From the NCBI GenBank assembly GCA_017517275.1, contig JAFWZX010000001.1, positions 1 through 64,000 of the forward strand: 64,000 nucleotides of DNA. The letters are read 5' to 3'. This document shows, in pieces, positions 33,278-43,348 of the stretch. Position numbers and translations under genes: made by a program. The stretch comes from Clostridia bacterium. Lineage in GTDB: Bacteria > Bacillota > Clostridia > UBA1212 > UBA1255. How positions within the stretch are numbered: the first letter of the stretch is position 1; every line of letters starts with the position of its first letter. Under the pieces are notes generated by a model, which saw nothing but the letters and a program-made list of their open reading frames with translations, did no database searches and had not been told where the DNA came from.

Positions 33278-34218
33278 ACTAACTCCAATCCTTCTGTTTC
33301 TTCTAATCCACACGAAATGTTCATGCACTGAATCGCTGCACCAGACGCGCCTTTTCCTAAGTTGCAAAAACGCGATACAACCACAATCCTGTCATCATTT
33401 CCGCTAACAATTATTTCCATATTATCTTTGCCCGACAGCGTATTTGAATACAAAAATCCGCCTTCGACACCTTTGTCATTATAAGGAAGTACTTTAATGA
33501 GCTTTGCATCTTTATAATACTCGCTGTAAAACTCACAAAGTTCCTTTGCACTTACTTTCTTTTCCATATATTTGGTGAAAAACGGCACAGTTACTGCCAT
33601 TCCGCTGTAATAATCTGCAACAATCGGGCTGAAAACGGGATAATCCGAAAGGCCGCATACAGTTTTCATTTCAGGAAGATGTTTGTGAGTCTGACCAAGA
33701 CCGTATTGGGCAGGAGATTCCATATATGCTGTCTTTGCTTCTGTATAATCCTTAATCATGTTCTTTCCGCCTCCGGAGTAACCGGTAAGAGAATGAGCAG
33801 TAACAGGATATTCCGGGGATATTATGCCTGCGGCAACAAGCGGATATACCACTGAGCAAAAGCCGCTTGCATGACATCCCGGCACTGCGATCCGTTTACT
33901 TTTCTTTATTTTATCTCGATGAAAAGGACTTAGTTCCGCAAAGCCGTATGCCCAATCAGGATTGGTTCTGTGCGCGGTAGACGTATCTAAAATAACTGTC
34001 TGCGGATTTTCACAATACGTTACAGCCTCCATAGATGCTGCGTCCGGTAAACATAAAAAAGTCACATCTGATTTATTCATCATTGCTTTAATTGCTCCCG
34101 GGTCTTTACGAAGCTCTTCCGGAAGCAATAAAAGGTTTATTTCACTATTTCCTTGTAATCTCTCACGGATTCGCAGGCCTGTTGTACCTGCGGATCCGTC
34201 AATAAATACGTTAATCAT
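33274..34218 (-). CDS. argC: N-acetyl-gamma-glutamyl-phosphate reductase, type 2
   Basis: This NADPH enzyme reduces N-acetylglutamyl phosphate to the semialdehyde. The 314-residue length, the start [20 protein letters not shown] and the active-site cysteine C115 in AVPGCHASGF are typical of the short form (AGPR type 2). The gene overlaps argG by one base (TAATG) and argJ by four, so the first three genes are translationally coupled. Confidence 0.92.
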   Translation of the reverse strand: MINVFIDGSAGTTGLRIRERLQGNSEINLLLLPEELRKDPGAIKAMMNKSDVTFLCLPDAASMEAVTYCENPQTVILDTSTAHRTNPDWAYGFAELSPFHRDKIKKSKRIAVPGCHASGFCSVVYPLVAAGIISPEYPVTAHSLTGYSGGGKNMIKDYTEAKTAYMESPAQYGLGQTHKHLPEMKTVCGLSDYPVFSPIVADYYSGMAVTVPFFTKYMEKKVSAKELCEFYSEYYKDAKLIKVLPYNDKGVEGGFLYSNTLSGKDNMEIIVSGNDDRIVVVSRFCNLGKGASGAAIQCMNISCGLEETEGLELV

Positions 34219-35453
34219 TATTTGTTCCTTTTCTGATCAAGCATTGCCTTTACTTTGAGAGGCAGACCAAAGAGGTTAATAAAACCGTCTGCATCAGCCT
34301 GGTTGTATACTTCATCTTCTGCAAACGTTGCAATCTCTTCATCGTAAAGTGAATAAGGAGATTTAACACCGGCATTGATCATGTTGCCTTTATAGAGTTT
34401 GAGCTTAACAGTACCTGTTACTGTCTGCTGTGTGCTGTCTACGAATGCGTCTAAAGCTTCACGCAGAGGAGTAAACCATTGTCCGAAATAAACAAGGTCA
34501 GCATATTTTGCAGCAATAAGTTCTTTATAATGCATTGTATCGCGGTCAAGTGTAAGAGTCTCAAGAACTTTGTGTGCTTTGTAGAGAATCGTTCCGCCGG
34601 GAGTTTCGTAAACACCTCTTGACTTCATGCCGACAAGACGGTTCTCAACGATATCAACAAGGCCGATACCATTGTCGCCACCCAGCTTATTGAGCTTTTC
34701 AAGAATAGCAACAGGAGATAATTTCTCGCCGTCAACAGCAACCGGAACACCCTTTTCAAAATCAATTGTAACGTAAGTAGGTGTATCAGGTGCCTGCATC
34801 GGTGAAAGACCCATTTCCAGGAAGCCTTCTTTTTCATACATGGGCTCGTTTGCAGGATCTTCAAGATCAAGTCCTTCGTGTGACAGATGCCAAAGGTTCT
34901 TATCTTTTGAGTAATTTGTCTCTCTGCTTATCTTAAGAGGAATATTATGTGCTATAGCATAATCAATCTCCTCGTCTCTTGATTTGATATCCCAGATTCT
35001 CCAAGGAGCAATTATCTCCATCTCCGGAGCAAAAGCCTTGATTGTGAGTTCAAATCTTACCTGATCATTACCTTTACCTGTACATCCGTGGCAGATAGCG
35101 TCTGCTCCCTCTTTCTTCGCAATCTCAACAATTCTCTTTGCGATGATAGGACGGGCGAAAGACGTACCCAGGAGATATTCTCCTTCATATACTGCACCTG
35201 CTTTGAGAGTCGGATAAATATAATCCGTAATAAACTCTTCTTTAAGATCTTCTATGTATAATTTTGATGCACCTGTTGCAATAGCTTTCTCTTCAAGGCC
35301 ATCAAGCTCTGTTCCCTGACCTACGTCGCCGGATACTGCAATAATCTCACAGCCTTCGTAGTTTTCTTTAAGCCACGGAATAATAATAGATGTATCCAAA
35401 CCGCCTGAATACGCTAAAACAATTTTTTTGATTTTCTTTCCTGATTTATTCAT
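34218..35453 (-). CDS. argG: argininosuccinate synthase
   Basis: This ATP-dependent enzyme joins citrulline and aspartate. The start [20 protein letters not shown] at 35453 is chosen because GGAG lies 10 nt upstream. An ATG 15 nt earlier contains that site. The product has 411 residues. The PP-loop [23 protein letters not shown] and the C-terminal tetramerisation region are present. It is the first gene of the arginine operon. The lyase gene argH is not in the window. Confidence 0.94.
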   Translation of the reverse strand: MNKSGKKIKKIVLAYSGGLDTSIIIPWLKENYEGCEIIAVSGDVGQGTELDGLEEKAIATGASKLYIEDLKEEFITDYIYPTLKAGAVYEGEYLLGTSFARPIIAKRIVEIAKKEGADAICHGCTGKGNDQVRFELTIKAFAPEMEIIAPWRIWDIKSRDEEIDYAIAHNIPLKISRETNYSKDKNLWHLSHEGLDLEDPANEPMYEKEGFLEMGLSPMQAPDTPTYVTIDFEKGVPVAVDGEKLSPVAILEKLNKLGGDNGIGLVDIVENRLVGMKSRGVYETPGGTILYKAHKVLETLTLDRDTMHYKELIAAKYADLVYFGQWFTPLREALDAFVDSTQQTVTGTVKLKLYKGNMINAGVKSPYSLYDEEIATFAEDEVYNQADADGFINLFGLPLKVKAMLDQKRNK

Positions 35454-35510
35454 TTTTCTCGGCTCCATTCGTGAAAATTATGTATATATGCATTGATTAT
35501 ACAACTTATG

Positions 35511-35554
35511 CTGTATAATTGTGTATATTATACAGTATTTTTATTCATTGTCAA
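35511..35554 (-). promoter_or_regulatory. arginine operon promoter with palindromic operator
   Basis: TTGACA (35554-35549), a 16-bp spacer and TATAAT (35532-35527) form a consensus sigma-A promoter. A palindrome with 9-bp arms, CTGTATAAT and ATTATACAG, around 7 bp spans 35511-35535 and covers the -10 box. AT-rich palindromes of this size at an arginine operon fit an ArgR box, so repression by arginine-bound ArgR is inferred. The argG start lies about 60 bp downstream. No other structure was seen in 35556-35720. Confidence 0.8.
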
Positions 35555-35720
35555 TAGTTTTATGATTCGCGTTATGCAATTTTCTGTAGGTTTTCAAACA
35601 TATGTTACACCGTCGTTGATAAACTATAATATACACTTTTGGATACTTTGCGTATTTTTACATTTTTAAGGCTTCCCGAATCTTCTTTTGATGTTTACGT
35701 ACAGGATATATAGCAAATAA

Positions 35721-35755
35721 AACGACCGCCACCATAAAATATGATGACAGTCGTT
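35721..35755 (-). terminator. terminator after the transporter gene
   Basis: A 15-bp stem with three G-U pairs and a 5-nt loop, followed by TTATTTG, lies 87 bp after the transporter stop on the - strand. It separates the upstream housekeeping operon from the arginine promoter. Confidence 0.75.
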
Positions 35756-35841
35756 AAAGTCGCTGAAAAAGATGAATCAGTAATTGTGACACAAAATAAA
35801 GTATTGGTACAAAAGCTCATAAAATTTCGGTTTTAACCATT

Positions 35842-36795
35842 TCATAACAGCTCGCTAAGCGCCAATACTACAATAGCTGCCATAGCAATGCAGAATCCGA
35901 TAATTCTTCGTCCGCTGATCTTCTCACGGAAAAGAGTCATAGCTACAACGACAGATACCATTGTTGTGCCGCCGTTTTGTACCGGGAACAAGAAAGCACT
36001 GGGAAGCACTCCTGACAAGAAAAGGTTAATATTGTGCAGGAAAGTAATAAACGCTGCGCATATTAAAGTGCAAGCAATCAGCCTGTTGGTAGAAATACCT
36101 GACGCCGGTGCGATAGACGCTGTATCCGATACACAAGATGCTGCCGCTGCCGTCTTGTTCTCTTTGCTGCGTGTTACAAGGTAGCTTATCAAGCATAATA
36201 AAGCAGCTGAAGTAAACGCGATGATCAGGAACGTAGCCATCTGCTCGTCAGAATCATATCCGGGCTCACTGTGTTTTCTTTGGAACTTCTGTGTAACTCC
36301 GATAATACCCTGGAAAAGGAAAGCCAAAAAGCTGAAGACGAGCCACTTTGTGCTTTGTTTCTTTTCACTTGAATCAGCCTTTTTCTCAGTTGAAAAATAC
36401 GCAGCAACCAGCATCATAGCTGTTCCGATAACTTTCCAGACAGACATAGGCTCATCCCAGATTATGTAACCTGAAAAGGCCGGTATAATCATGGAAGCAG
36501 TAATAATCATTACTGTAAAAGACATCGGACCGCAGTTTAAAGCGCTGAGCTTGAAAATACTGCCGAGTGCCATTGCAACACCTAATAATATTCCCAATAA
36601 CACAGTAAACCAAGTAATGTGCAGCCCTTTTATAAGACCTATTACTATTAGGAAAATAATGGAAACGCTGTAAATCATCAAATTAATCTTATAATTATCA
36701 GAACGTCTTTTCAGAACTTTCTTGCCAAAATAATTATAAAATGATGAATACGCTACGTTCGCACAAACTGATAAGAACAACAAAAAATAATACAT
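35842..36795 (-). CDS. EamA/DMT-superfamily transporter
   Basis: The 317-residue membrane protein has about ten hydrophobic helices in two EamA-like halves joined by a hydrophilic stretch (STEKKADSSEKKQSTK). The repeat-end motif (GSIFKLSALNCGPMS; VQNGGTTMVSVVVAMTLFRE) is typical of drug/metabolite transporters. The substrate is unknown. It starts 5 bp after the alpha-galactosidase, so a sugar-related metabolite is possible but unproven. Confidence 0.75.
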   Translation of the reverse strand: MYYFLLFLSVCANVAYSSFYNYFGKKVLKRRSDNYKINLMIYSVSIIFLIVIGLIKGLHITWFTVLLGILLGVAMALGSIFKLSALNCGPMSFTVMIITASMIIPAFSGYIIWDEPMSVWKVIGTAMMLVAAYFSTEKKADSSEKKQSTKWLVFSFLAFLFQGIIGVTQKFQRKHSEPGYDSDEQMATFLIIAFTSAALLCLISYLVTRSKENKTAAAASCVSDTASIAPASGISTNRLIACTLICAAFITFLHNINLFLSGVLPSAFLFPVQNGGTTMVSVVVAMTLFREKISGRRIIGFCIAMAAIVVLALSELL

Positions 36796-36799
36796 AAAC

Positions 36800-38701
36800 T
36801 CACGACCTATACAAAATAATCTTACTGGAGTGTTTCTCAGGCATATTCATAACAAAACCGTCTTCGATAAGTGACTTGCCTGTAATTACACGTTCTTCTT
36901 TCGTGTCAATATCGGTGAAAGTATACGTGCGATCAGCTTCAATGCCGCCAAGTTCGAAAACAGAAGTAACACAAGTAGAATTTCTTCTGCGAAATACCAT
37001 AATCATACCATCATGGCCTTCCGGACGGTCGTACTGGTATGCATTCCAACCTGTATGCAAATGTGACCAACCACTATTTTCCAAAGGATAGAAGTCACAT
37101 GAGAAATACGGACGAATCAAGAAATATTCATTGCATCTGTCTGCCATCCACTGGAATTCCTCGTCAGAAGGAGTAGGGTTATTTACGTTCCACCAGCTGC
37201 CAACGTAAGCTGCAGCGTAGGTAGTACGCGTTCCGTAAGTATCGTTCTTACGCTTGCAGGCACCTCCTGAATACGGCAGGAATCTGTTGATACCAAAAGC
37301 CTGTGCCTGCAGAATATCAGGATCGCGGTTAGTATCACATAGAGCGTCTGTTCTCCAAATCGGCACACTTCTTGCCATCATTTCAATATCAATTCTACGT
37401 CCGCCGGCAGCACAGTTGTCAATAACAAGATCCGGATATTTTGCGAGCAAATCATCCCATAAACGATACAGATTCATTATGTATTTAATCTCATGAATAC
37501 CTATTCTCTCCTTCTCGTCTGCCATACGCCAAGATCTAAGAGGCGGCATATTGAAGTCCTGTCTGTAGCATTTGATATCAAAATCATCAATGAATTTGCA
37601 AAGCATATTGAAAAGATACTCTCTTACCTCGTCTTGTTCTAACTTAATAAGGAGGTAGAAGCCGTCTGCAGGATAGAACCAATCAGGATGCTGTTCAACA
37701 AGTTCTGTTCCCGCATGGCCTCTTTCCGGTTCAAACCAGAGTAAAAACTTTAGGCCTGATTTCTTTACTTCGGCTAAAACGTCTTTCAACCCGTCAGGAT
37801 GCTCATCTTTACGTACAAACCAGTTACCTACCTGTTTATACCATTCTGCAAAACTTGGTTTTGTAGAATTACCGTACCAACCTGCATCAATCCAATAATA
37901 CTCCGCATTAACTCCATGTTCACGGAAGTTTTTAATATGATGAATGTGCTTTTCCGTTGTCATACCAATACCCTCTAAGCTGAACGGAGGATATTCAGGC
38001 GCTTGACCTTTTCCTATCGGTGAAACACAATTTTTAACAAATCGTCTGAATTTGTTACTGCCGTCTACTTGTTTACCATAGTATTCAAGCAATACGATTG
38101 ACGAAGTCCTTATTCTCTCGCCGGGATGAAGCTTAAACGCCGTTTCCTCAAGACCTGTTCTGATTCTGATTAAATCATCTGCACGCGAGAATATTGCTTT
38201 CCATTGGCCGGTCCAACCGATCGCTGCAATCATTCCGTGTCCCATTGGAGAATATATATCAAAGAAAGGGAACCAAGTGTCACTTGAACGACCAAATTTT
38301 GGAGTATAAGTGCAAGACTTTCCGGAAGGCATAGGAACCTCATGAGTAGAATATTCCATAGCGGTTCTTTCGTCTGACTCATAGCTTGTATTGCCCATGG
38401 TAGCAAGCAAAGTAACAGGCGGATATGCCGGAGCCGGCTTGCCATCTTCGCGAATCTGAATATCCCAGTCGCAATCACAGTCCATAAGCTCGCTGATAAC
38501 GCCTGTGTCTTTATCTCCTTTATTTTCCAGATAAAGCATCCAGCGAACTGCGTCGTACTCTTTAAACTCTTCTACGTGAAGCTCAACACAAAGGCCATCT
38601 GCAAACTCAAAGCTGTGGCCATACGGAGTCTTGGTTATTCTGGCATCTGTCAGAGTACAAGGCTCACCATTATACTTAAATGAGAAATTCGGTACAAACA
38701 T
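36800..38701 (-). CDS. alpha-galactosidase, GH36 family
   Basis: I start at MFVPNFSFKYNGEPCT (38701), preceded by AAAGGTGG, giving 633 residues. The enzyme hydrolyses terminal alpha-galactosides such as melibiose or raffinose. GH36 motifs seen are EYYWIDAGWYGN, WFEPERG, CYRQDFN with the nucleophile D382, DNCAAGGRRID, and IWRTD with the acid/base D452. There is no signal peptide, so it acts in the cytoplasm on imported sugars. No sugar transporter or regulator lies beside it except the EamA-type protein, so it is not in a typical raffinose cluster. Confidence 0.88.
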   Translation of the reverse strand: MFVPNFSFKYNGEPCTLTDARITKTPYGHSFEFADGLCVELHVEEFKEYDAVRWMLYLENKGDKDTGVISELMDCDCDWDIQIREDGKPAPAYPPVTLLATMGNTSYESDERTAMEYSTHEVPMPSGKSCTYTPKFGRSSDTWFPFFDIYSPMGHGMIAAIGWTGQWKAIFSRADDLIRIRTGLEETAFKLHPGERIRTSSIVLLEYYGKQVDGSNKFRRFVKNCVSPIGKGQAPEYPPFSLEGIGMTTEKHIHHIKNFREHGVNAEYYWIDAGWYGNSTKPSFAEWYKQVGNWFVRKDEHPDGLKDVLAEVKKSGLKFLLWFEPERGHAGTELVEQHPDWFYPADGFYLLIKLEQDEVREYLFNMLCKFIDDFDIKCYRQDFNMPPLRSWRMADEKERIGIHEIKYIMNLYRLWDDLLAKYPDLVIDNCAAGGRRIDIEMMARSVPIWRTDALCDTNRDPDILQAQAFGINRFLPYSGGACKRKNDTYGTRTTYAAAYVGSWWNVNNPTPSDEEFQWMADRCNEYFLIRPYFSCDFYPLENSGWSHLHTGWNAYQYDRPEGHDGMIMVFRRRNSTCVTSVFELGGIEADRTYTFTDIDTKEERVITGKSLIEDGFVMNMPEKHSSKIILYRS

Positions 38702-38791
38702 TATAAATACCACCTTTCTTTTTTTTCAATTTCGCGCATACTATCACAAAACATTGAAAAAGTAAATAACTATGCACCATTATTTCACGGC

Positions 38792-39931
38792 TTATTTTCT
38801 TTTTCTTACAACTATTTTATTTATAAGCGGCTTCTTTATTTCTACCGCGATAAAAGGACATAATTCCTGGCAACAAAAGCATCTTATGCAACCGCCAAGG
38901 TCTACCACAGCCTTTTTATTTTCATCAAGCCGTATCACTTTTGCAGGACATGACCTTACGCACTCTCCGCATCCTCTGCATTTATTCTTGTGAAAAACAG
39001 GCCGCGGCTTCATAATCTTTGTTAAAAATTTTCCTAATATACCGTCAACGTAGTGAAGGCGTTTCATTTCGTCATTATACTTCACAACAAACTTAGGGCA
39101 CTTTATTTGATCTCCCTGTACGTCAATGCCGCCAACGTCGGCGCAAACAAGTTGTCTTTCAAAAGCTTGCCTGAAAATAGGAACCCTCGATGGATTGCAA
39201 TTAATAATGTCCATTCCTACCATATCCACCTCATAGGCATCACATCCGGACAGAATCGCGCCTATTTCAATCGGTTCACCTGCAGTAGGGCCGTCTTTGT
39301 GCATTCCCACTACGGCATCCAATATATTCAAATCAGGCTTTACGCTTTGATGAATGTCGATAATGCAATCTGCAAAGTCAGAATATTCCGACATATTGAA
39401 GTGATACTCCGCCTTCTCAAGCCCGGCAATAGCACCAAACATGTTCTTCACTGCACCGGTATAAACCATCATTCCGTGGGTTTTTAGCTTTGCAATGTTT
39501 ATGATAACGTCAGCTTTGGCAAGTGGCGTAATAACGTTTAATTTTTTCAGATTTTTAGCGTTGGTATTGTCAATTTCTGTAACTGAAAGGTCGTAATTAA
39601 GCTCTGCTCCCGCTCTTTTGGCAGCATCTTCAATACCGGATACACGGTATTGACCCTTTAGCAGTGCCTTTTCGTACATGCCGCCGGGACTCTCCGCAAC
39701 AACTACGTGTGCTCCGTTGCGGCGGCACACTTCGCAAACGGCCCAAACTAAAGAAGGGTGTGTGGTTGCGGCCTCCTCGGGCTTTTTCTTGCTTACAATA
39801 TTTGGCTTTATAACAACCTTAACCCCCGGTCTTGCAAACTTTTCAATTCCGCCGTGTGCAGTAAATAGTTCTGTGACCTTTTTAAGAATTATTTCTTCAT
39901 CATACGTATTGCACTGCTGAACAAGAACCAT
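38792..39931 (-). CDS. DUF362 protein with a C-terminal two-[4Fe-4S] ferredoxin domain
   Basis: The 379-residue protein has a DUF362 domain (about 1-290; VKVVIKPNIVSKKKPEEAAT, then KLKTHGMMVYTGAVKNMFG) and a ferredoxin domain with CRGCGECVRSCP (C318, C321, C324, C328) and CIRCFCCQELCP (C348, C351, C354, C358). DUF362 proteins are common in anaerobes, and their reactions are mostly unknown. It starts 2 bp after rdgB, so they are co-transcribed. A redox role is likely. Confidence 0.85.
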   Translation of the reverse strand: MVLVQQCNTYDEEIILKKVTELFTAHGGIEKFARPGVKVVIKPNIVSKKKPEEAATTHPSLVWAVCEVCRRNGAHVVVAESPGGMYEKALLKGQYRVSGIEDAAKRAGAELNYDLSVTEIDNTNAKNLKKLNVITPLAKADVIINIAKLKTHGMMVYTGAVKNMFGAIAGLEKAEYHFNMSEYSDFADCIIDIHQSVKPDLNILDAVVGMHKDGPTAGEPIEIGAILSGCDAYEVDMVGMDIINCNPSRVPIFRQAFERQLVCADVGGIDVQGDQIKCPKFVVKYNDEMKRLHYVDGILGKFLTKIMKPRPVFHKNKCRGCGECVRSCPAKVIRLDENKKAVVDLGGCIRCFCCQELCPFIAVEIKKPLINKIVVRKRK

Positions 39932-39932
39932 A

Positions 39933-40568
39933 TCAGATAATTTCCTTTAACTTTTCAACTGCATTCACAAGCGCTCTTCCTCTGTGGCTGATCTCATTTT
40001 TTAATTCTGCGCTCATTTGGGCAACGGTCATGTGGTATTCCGGAATGTACAACACAGGATCATATCCAAAGCCGCCCTCTCCTGCAGGTACGCGCGCGAT
40101 ACGTCCTTCAAGGTAACCGAGAGCTTCTATATCATAAGTGCTACCGTCCTTGACAACCTTTACGGCTATGGCGCAAACGAATCTGGCCGTTCTGCCACTT
40201 TCCGGAACATCATGCATAACCCGAAGAAGTTTATTTACGTTTGCAATATCATCATGGTCATAACCCTCATCATCTGCATATCTTGCAGAATATACACCCG
40301 GTTCTCCATTTATGTAATCAACACAAAGACCTGAATCATCTGCCAATATTATACAGTCACCGATATCTCGGCAAGCTTCCCGGTAGAGACTGTTTACTTT
40401 AATCCATGCATTCTCAGCAAATGTCTCGCCTGTTTCCTCAGGATCAAAATCAGGAACGAGATTTTTAGCCGGTATCACTTCTACCGGGCATATGTTGGTG
40501 AAAATCTGCTGAAACTCTCTTAATTTATTTTTATTTCCAGTAGCCGCAATCAGCTTTATTTTTTCCAT
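39933..40568 (-). CDS. rdgB: XTP/dITP diphosphatase (RdgB/HAM1)
   Basis: This enzyme removes inosine and xanthosine triphosphates from the nucleotide pool. The start at 40568 gives MEKIKLIAATGNKNKLREFQ, 211 residues. Motifs present are TGNKNKLREF, ADDSGLCVD, GVYSARYA and GEGGFGYDPVLY, with the end SHRGRALVNAVEKL. A GTG three codons upstream is less likely because AAAGGGTGG fits the ATG. It lies between the QueH-signal peptidase fusion and DUF362. Confidence 0.92.
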   Translation of the reverse strand: MEKIKLIAATGNKNKLREFQQIFTNICPVEVIPAKNLVPDFDPEETGETFAENAWIKVNSLYREACRDIGDCIILADDSGLCVDYINGEPGVYSARYADDEGYDHDDIANVNKLLRVMHDVPESGRTARFVCAIAVKVVKDGSTYDIEALGYLEGRIARVPAGEGGFGYDPVLYIPEYHMTVAQMSAELKNEISHRGRALVNAVEKLKEII

Positions 40569-40580
40569 ATTAACCACCCT

Positions 40581-41837
40581 TTAACCTAACACTTTAAAAA
40601 CCTTACCAAGAATGTCATTTTCAGGCACAAAACCTAACATACGGCTGTCGGTACTGTGATTACGGTTGTCTCCCATAACAAAAACGTGGTCTTCGGGGAC
40701 TTCAACACCTTCGTGCAGGGCAATCAACCAATCATTCGCTTCAAAATCAGCGCCTGGTATGGGATATAAAGGATTCTCATCAGGATTAACGTAATTTTCC
40801 GAAACCTTTTCGTCGTTAACGTATACGCCGTCTTCTGCAAGACGGATAACGTCTCCTTCTACCGCGATGATTCTTTTTATATAGTATTTCTTAGGCGGAG
40901 CAACCTTGAAAACAGCTTGCGTTATCACGTTATATTGAAAAGACTCCTTTATGTCCGTCAAAAAAGTCCTGTCTGTCATTTCAGAATCAAAGACAATAAT
41001 ATCTCCCCTGTCCGGATCACCGAAAATGTACGGCAGGCGCGACATGCACACTCTTTCTCCACCCTGGTACGTTTGTCTCATAGATATCCCTGATACTTGG
41101 CTTATTCTAAATACGTAGGTATTGATAATAATAGCTATAACCAAAGCAGCGACTATAGTAAGCAGCCAGCTGACTAATTCTCTTGCAAATTTATTCTTTA
41201 TCAAATATTTTTTTTGTGCTTCCTTTTCTAATTCAAGCCCGGCCGCTATCGATTGATAATTTTTCAATGTGGCATTTGAAATTTTTTCATTATTTTTCTT
41301 TTTTATTTCTATGCGAGCTTTATAATCTGAAAAAGACAGAACACAACCGCAATATTTCTGTCTGTACATGCCAAGCGATTGAGCTTCCTTCTGTCCTTCA
41401 CGATATACTGCTCTGAAATCGTCATAGTAGAATTTCACCCCATATTTTTCTGCCATTTCTTCACAGATCTGAATAAGCAGATCATGGTTCTGATAAGGGC
41501 TTACGAGCAACGTGGTAGTAAAATGTGTAAATCCGTTTTCTGCAGCGAATTTTGCCGTAGCTTCTATTCTGCGTCTGTAACACATTTCACAGCGATTACC
41601 TTTTTTTTCATTAAACTCCAGCCAGCTTTTAATATCATACTCGCTTTCGAGATTCAATGCGATTCCCTTCTTTGCGCAGGCCTGGCTGGTGCTGTACAAT
41701 CTTCGGGCAAATTCTTCCTTCGGATGAATATTCGGGTTGTAATAATAGCCCTGAATATTACAGTCAACTTTTTCTTTAATTTTGTCTATAACCTTTAAGC
41801 TGCACGGACCGCAGCAAATGTGAAGTAATAATCTCAT
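40581..41837 (-). CDS. epoxyqueuosine reductase QueH fused to signal peptidase I
   Basis: Residues 1 to about 195 form QueH, which reduces epoxyqueuosine in tRNA to queuosine; its cysteine motifs HICCGPC (C8, C9, C12), CEMC (C83, C86) and YCGC (C163, C165) are intact. Residues of about 215-418 form a bacterial-type signal peptidase I: a membrane helix (221-241), SGISMRQ with nucleophile S252, YIKRIIAVEGD with the lysine base K321, and MGDNRNHSTDSR. The linker is charged. Topology fits a cytoplasmic QueH domain and an outside protease domain. I know of no such fusion. The ATG overlaps the ruvC stop by 4 bp. Confidence 0.9.
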   Translation of the reverse strand: MRLLLHICCGPCSLKVIDKIKEKVDCNIQGYYYNPNIHPKEEFARRLYSTSQACAKKGIALNLESEYDIKSWLEFNEKKGNRCEMCYRRRIEATAKFAAENGFTHFTTTLLVSPYQNHDLLIQICEEMAEKYGVKFYYDDFRAVYREGQKEAQSLGMYRQKYCGCVLSFSDYKARIEIKKKNNEKISNATLKNYQSIAAGLELEKEAQKKYLIKNKFARELVSWLLTIVAALVIAIIINTYVFRISQVSGISMRQTYQGGERVCMSRLPYIFGDPDRGDIIVFDSEMTDRTFLTDIKESFQYNVITQAVFKVAPPKKYYIKRIIAVEGDVIRLAEDGVYVNDEKVSENYVNPDENPLYPIPGADFEANDWLIALHEGVEVPEDHVFVMGDNRNHSTDSRMLGFVPENDILGKVFKVLG

Positions 41838-42319
41838 ATTTTACGTGCTCCTCTATATCCGTAAGCGTGACTAATTGCAATAGCAACTGCATCTGCCGCG
41901 TCATCCGGTTTAATAATTTTATCTAATTTTAAAATAATTTTTACCATTTGCTGAACTTGATTCTTGTCAGCTCTGCCATATCCTGCCACCGATTGTTTTA
42001 CCTGCAGCGGCGTATATTCATATACCGGTACGTTGTTATGTGTTGCAGCCAGAACGGCAACGCCTCTTCCCTGTGCTACCATAATAGCGGTTTTTTGATT
42101 ACTGTTAAAAAAAAGTTCCTCTATGGCAAAAGCCTCCGGTTTATATTTTTTTATAAGATCAGACAGCTCATTATATATTTTTTCACACCTTTCGGTGAAA
42201 AGTTCCCCTGCCTTAGTACTTATACAGCCTGCTTCAAGAAGCTTCATTTTACTTTTATCAACTTCTATTATTCCATAGCCAGTAAGCGCAAAGCCGGGAT
42301 CCACACCAAAAATAATCAT
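41834..42319 (-). CDS. ruvC: Holliday junction resolvase RuvC
   Basis: The 161-residue nuclease cuts Holliday junctions. The catalytic acidic residues lie in [14 protein letters not shown] (D7), AIEELFFN and the C-terminal [10 protein letters not shown]. Its start overlaps the ruvB stop by 4 bp, and its stop overlaps the start of the QueH fusion. The order ruvA-ruvB-ruvC forms one unit, as in many Clostridia. Confidence 0.93.
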   Translation of the reverse strand: MIIFGVDPGFALTGYGIIEVDKSKMKLLEAGCISTKAGELFTERCEKIYNELSDLIKKYKPEAFAIEELFFNSNQKTAIMVAQGRGVAVLAATHNNVPVYEYTPLQVKQSVAGYGRADKNQVQQMVKIILKLDKIIKPDDAADAVAIAISHAYGYRGARKI

Positions 42320-43323
42320 TCTTCGCCTCCGGTATAGGGAATATTTAAATGCTTGTATGCGTTGGGCATTGCAATTCTGCCTCTTGGAGTCTTGCTTATA
42401 AAGCCCAGCTGAATAAGATACGGTTCGTATACGTCTTCAATGGTGGTGGCTTCCTCTCCGGTTGCCGCAGCTAACGTATCAAGACCCACAGGTCCGCCAC
42501 TGAATTTATATATAATGCTCTCAAGAACGTTTCTGTCTACGTGGTCAAGTCCCAAGGCGTCAACCTCGAGAGCATTTAGCGCCATGTCGGAAATTTCCTT
42601 TGTAATCACACCGCTTCCCTTTATCTGAGCAAAGTCCCTGACTCGCCTGAGAAGTCTGTTTGCAATACGAGGAGTTCCCCTTGATCTTCTTGCGATCTCA
42701 ACAGCTCCTGCCTTTTCAATTTGAATATGTAATATCCCGGCGGATCGAAGGACAATCCTTGTCAATTCTTCCGTATTGTACATTTGAAGTCTGCTGATAA
42801 CACCGAATCTGTCTCTAAGCGGTGCAGTAAGTAAACCGGCTCTTGTGGTAGCCCCTACTAACGTAAACTTAGGAAGATCAATTCTCAAAGATCTTGCCGC
42901 AGGACCTTTCCCCATAACTATATCAAAGGCAAAATCTTCCATTGCCGGATATAAGATTTCCTCAACCGACCTATTTAATCTATGAATCTCATCAATGAAA
43001 AGAACGTCATTTTCTTCAAGATTGGTCAATATTCCTGCCAAATCACCGGCCTTTTCAATAGCAGGGCCTGTAGTAATTCTCAGATTAACTCCCATTTCAG
43101 AGGCAATTATGCCGGCCAGTGTTGTTTTACCTAAACCGGGCGGGCCGTATAAAAGAACGTGGTCAAGCGGTTCGGAGCGCATTTTAGCAGCCTCGATGAA
43201 TACAGATAGGTTATTTCGTACCTTCTCCTGTCCAACGTACTCTGTAAAAGTTTTCGGTCTAAGAGACAGCTCATCGCTATCATCAAGGGTGTAGACTTCA
43301 CTTACAAGCCTGTCTTCACTCAT
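42316..43323 (-). CDS. ruvB: Holliday junction helicase motor RuvB
   Basis: This AAA+ ATPase drives branch migration with RuvA. The 335 residues show Walker [14 protein letters not shown], Walker [13 protein letters not shown], the arginine finger in PLRDRFG, and the C-terminal winged helix ending [19 protein letters not shown]. It lies 25 bp after ruvA and overlaps ruvC. Confidence 0.95.
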   Translation of the reverse strand: MSEDRLVSEVYTLDDSDELSLRPKTFTEYVGQEKVRNNLSVFIEAAKMRSEPLDHVLLYGPPGLGKTTLAGIIASEMGVNLRITTGPAIEKAGDLAGILTNLEENDVLFIDEIHRLNRSVEEILYPAMEDFAFDIVMGKGPAARSLRIDLPKFTLVGATTRAGLLTAPLRDRFGVISRLQMYNTEELTRIVLRSAGILHIQIEKAGAVEIARRSRGTPRIANRLLRRVRDFAQIKGSGVITKEISDMALNALEVDALGLDHVDRNVLESIIYKFSGGPVGLDTLAAATGEEATTIEDVYEPYLIQLGFISKTPRGRIAMPNAYKHLNIPYTGGEE

Positions 43324-43348
43324 CTTATCGCTCCCATCTCATACTCAA

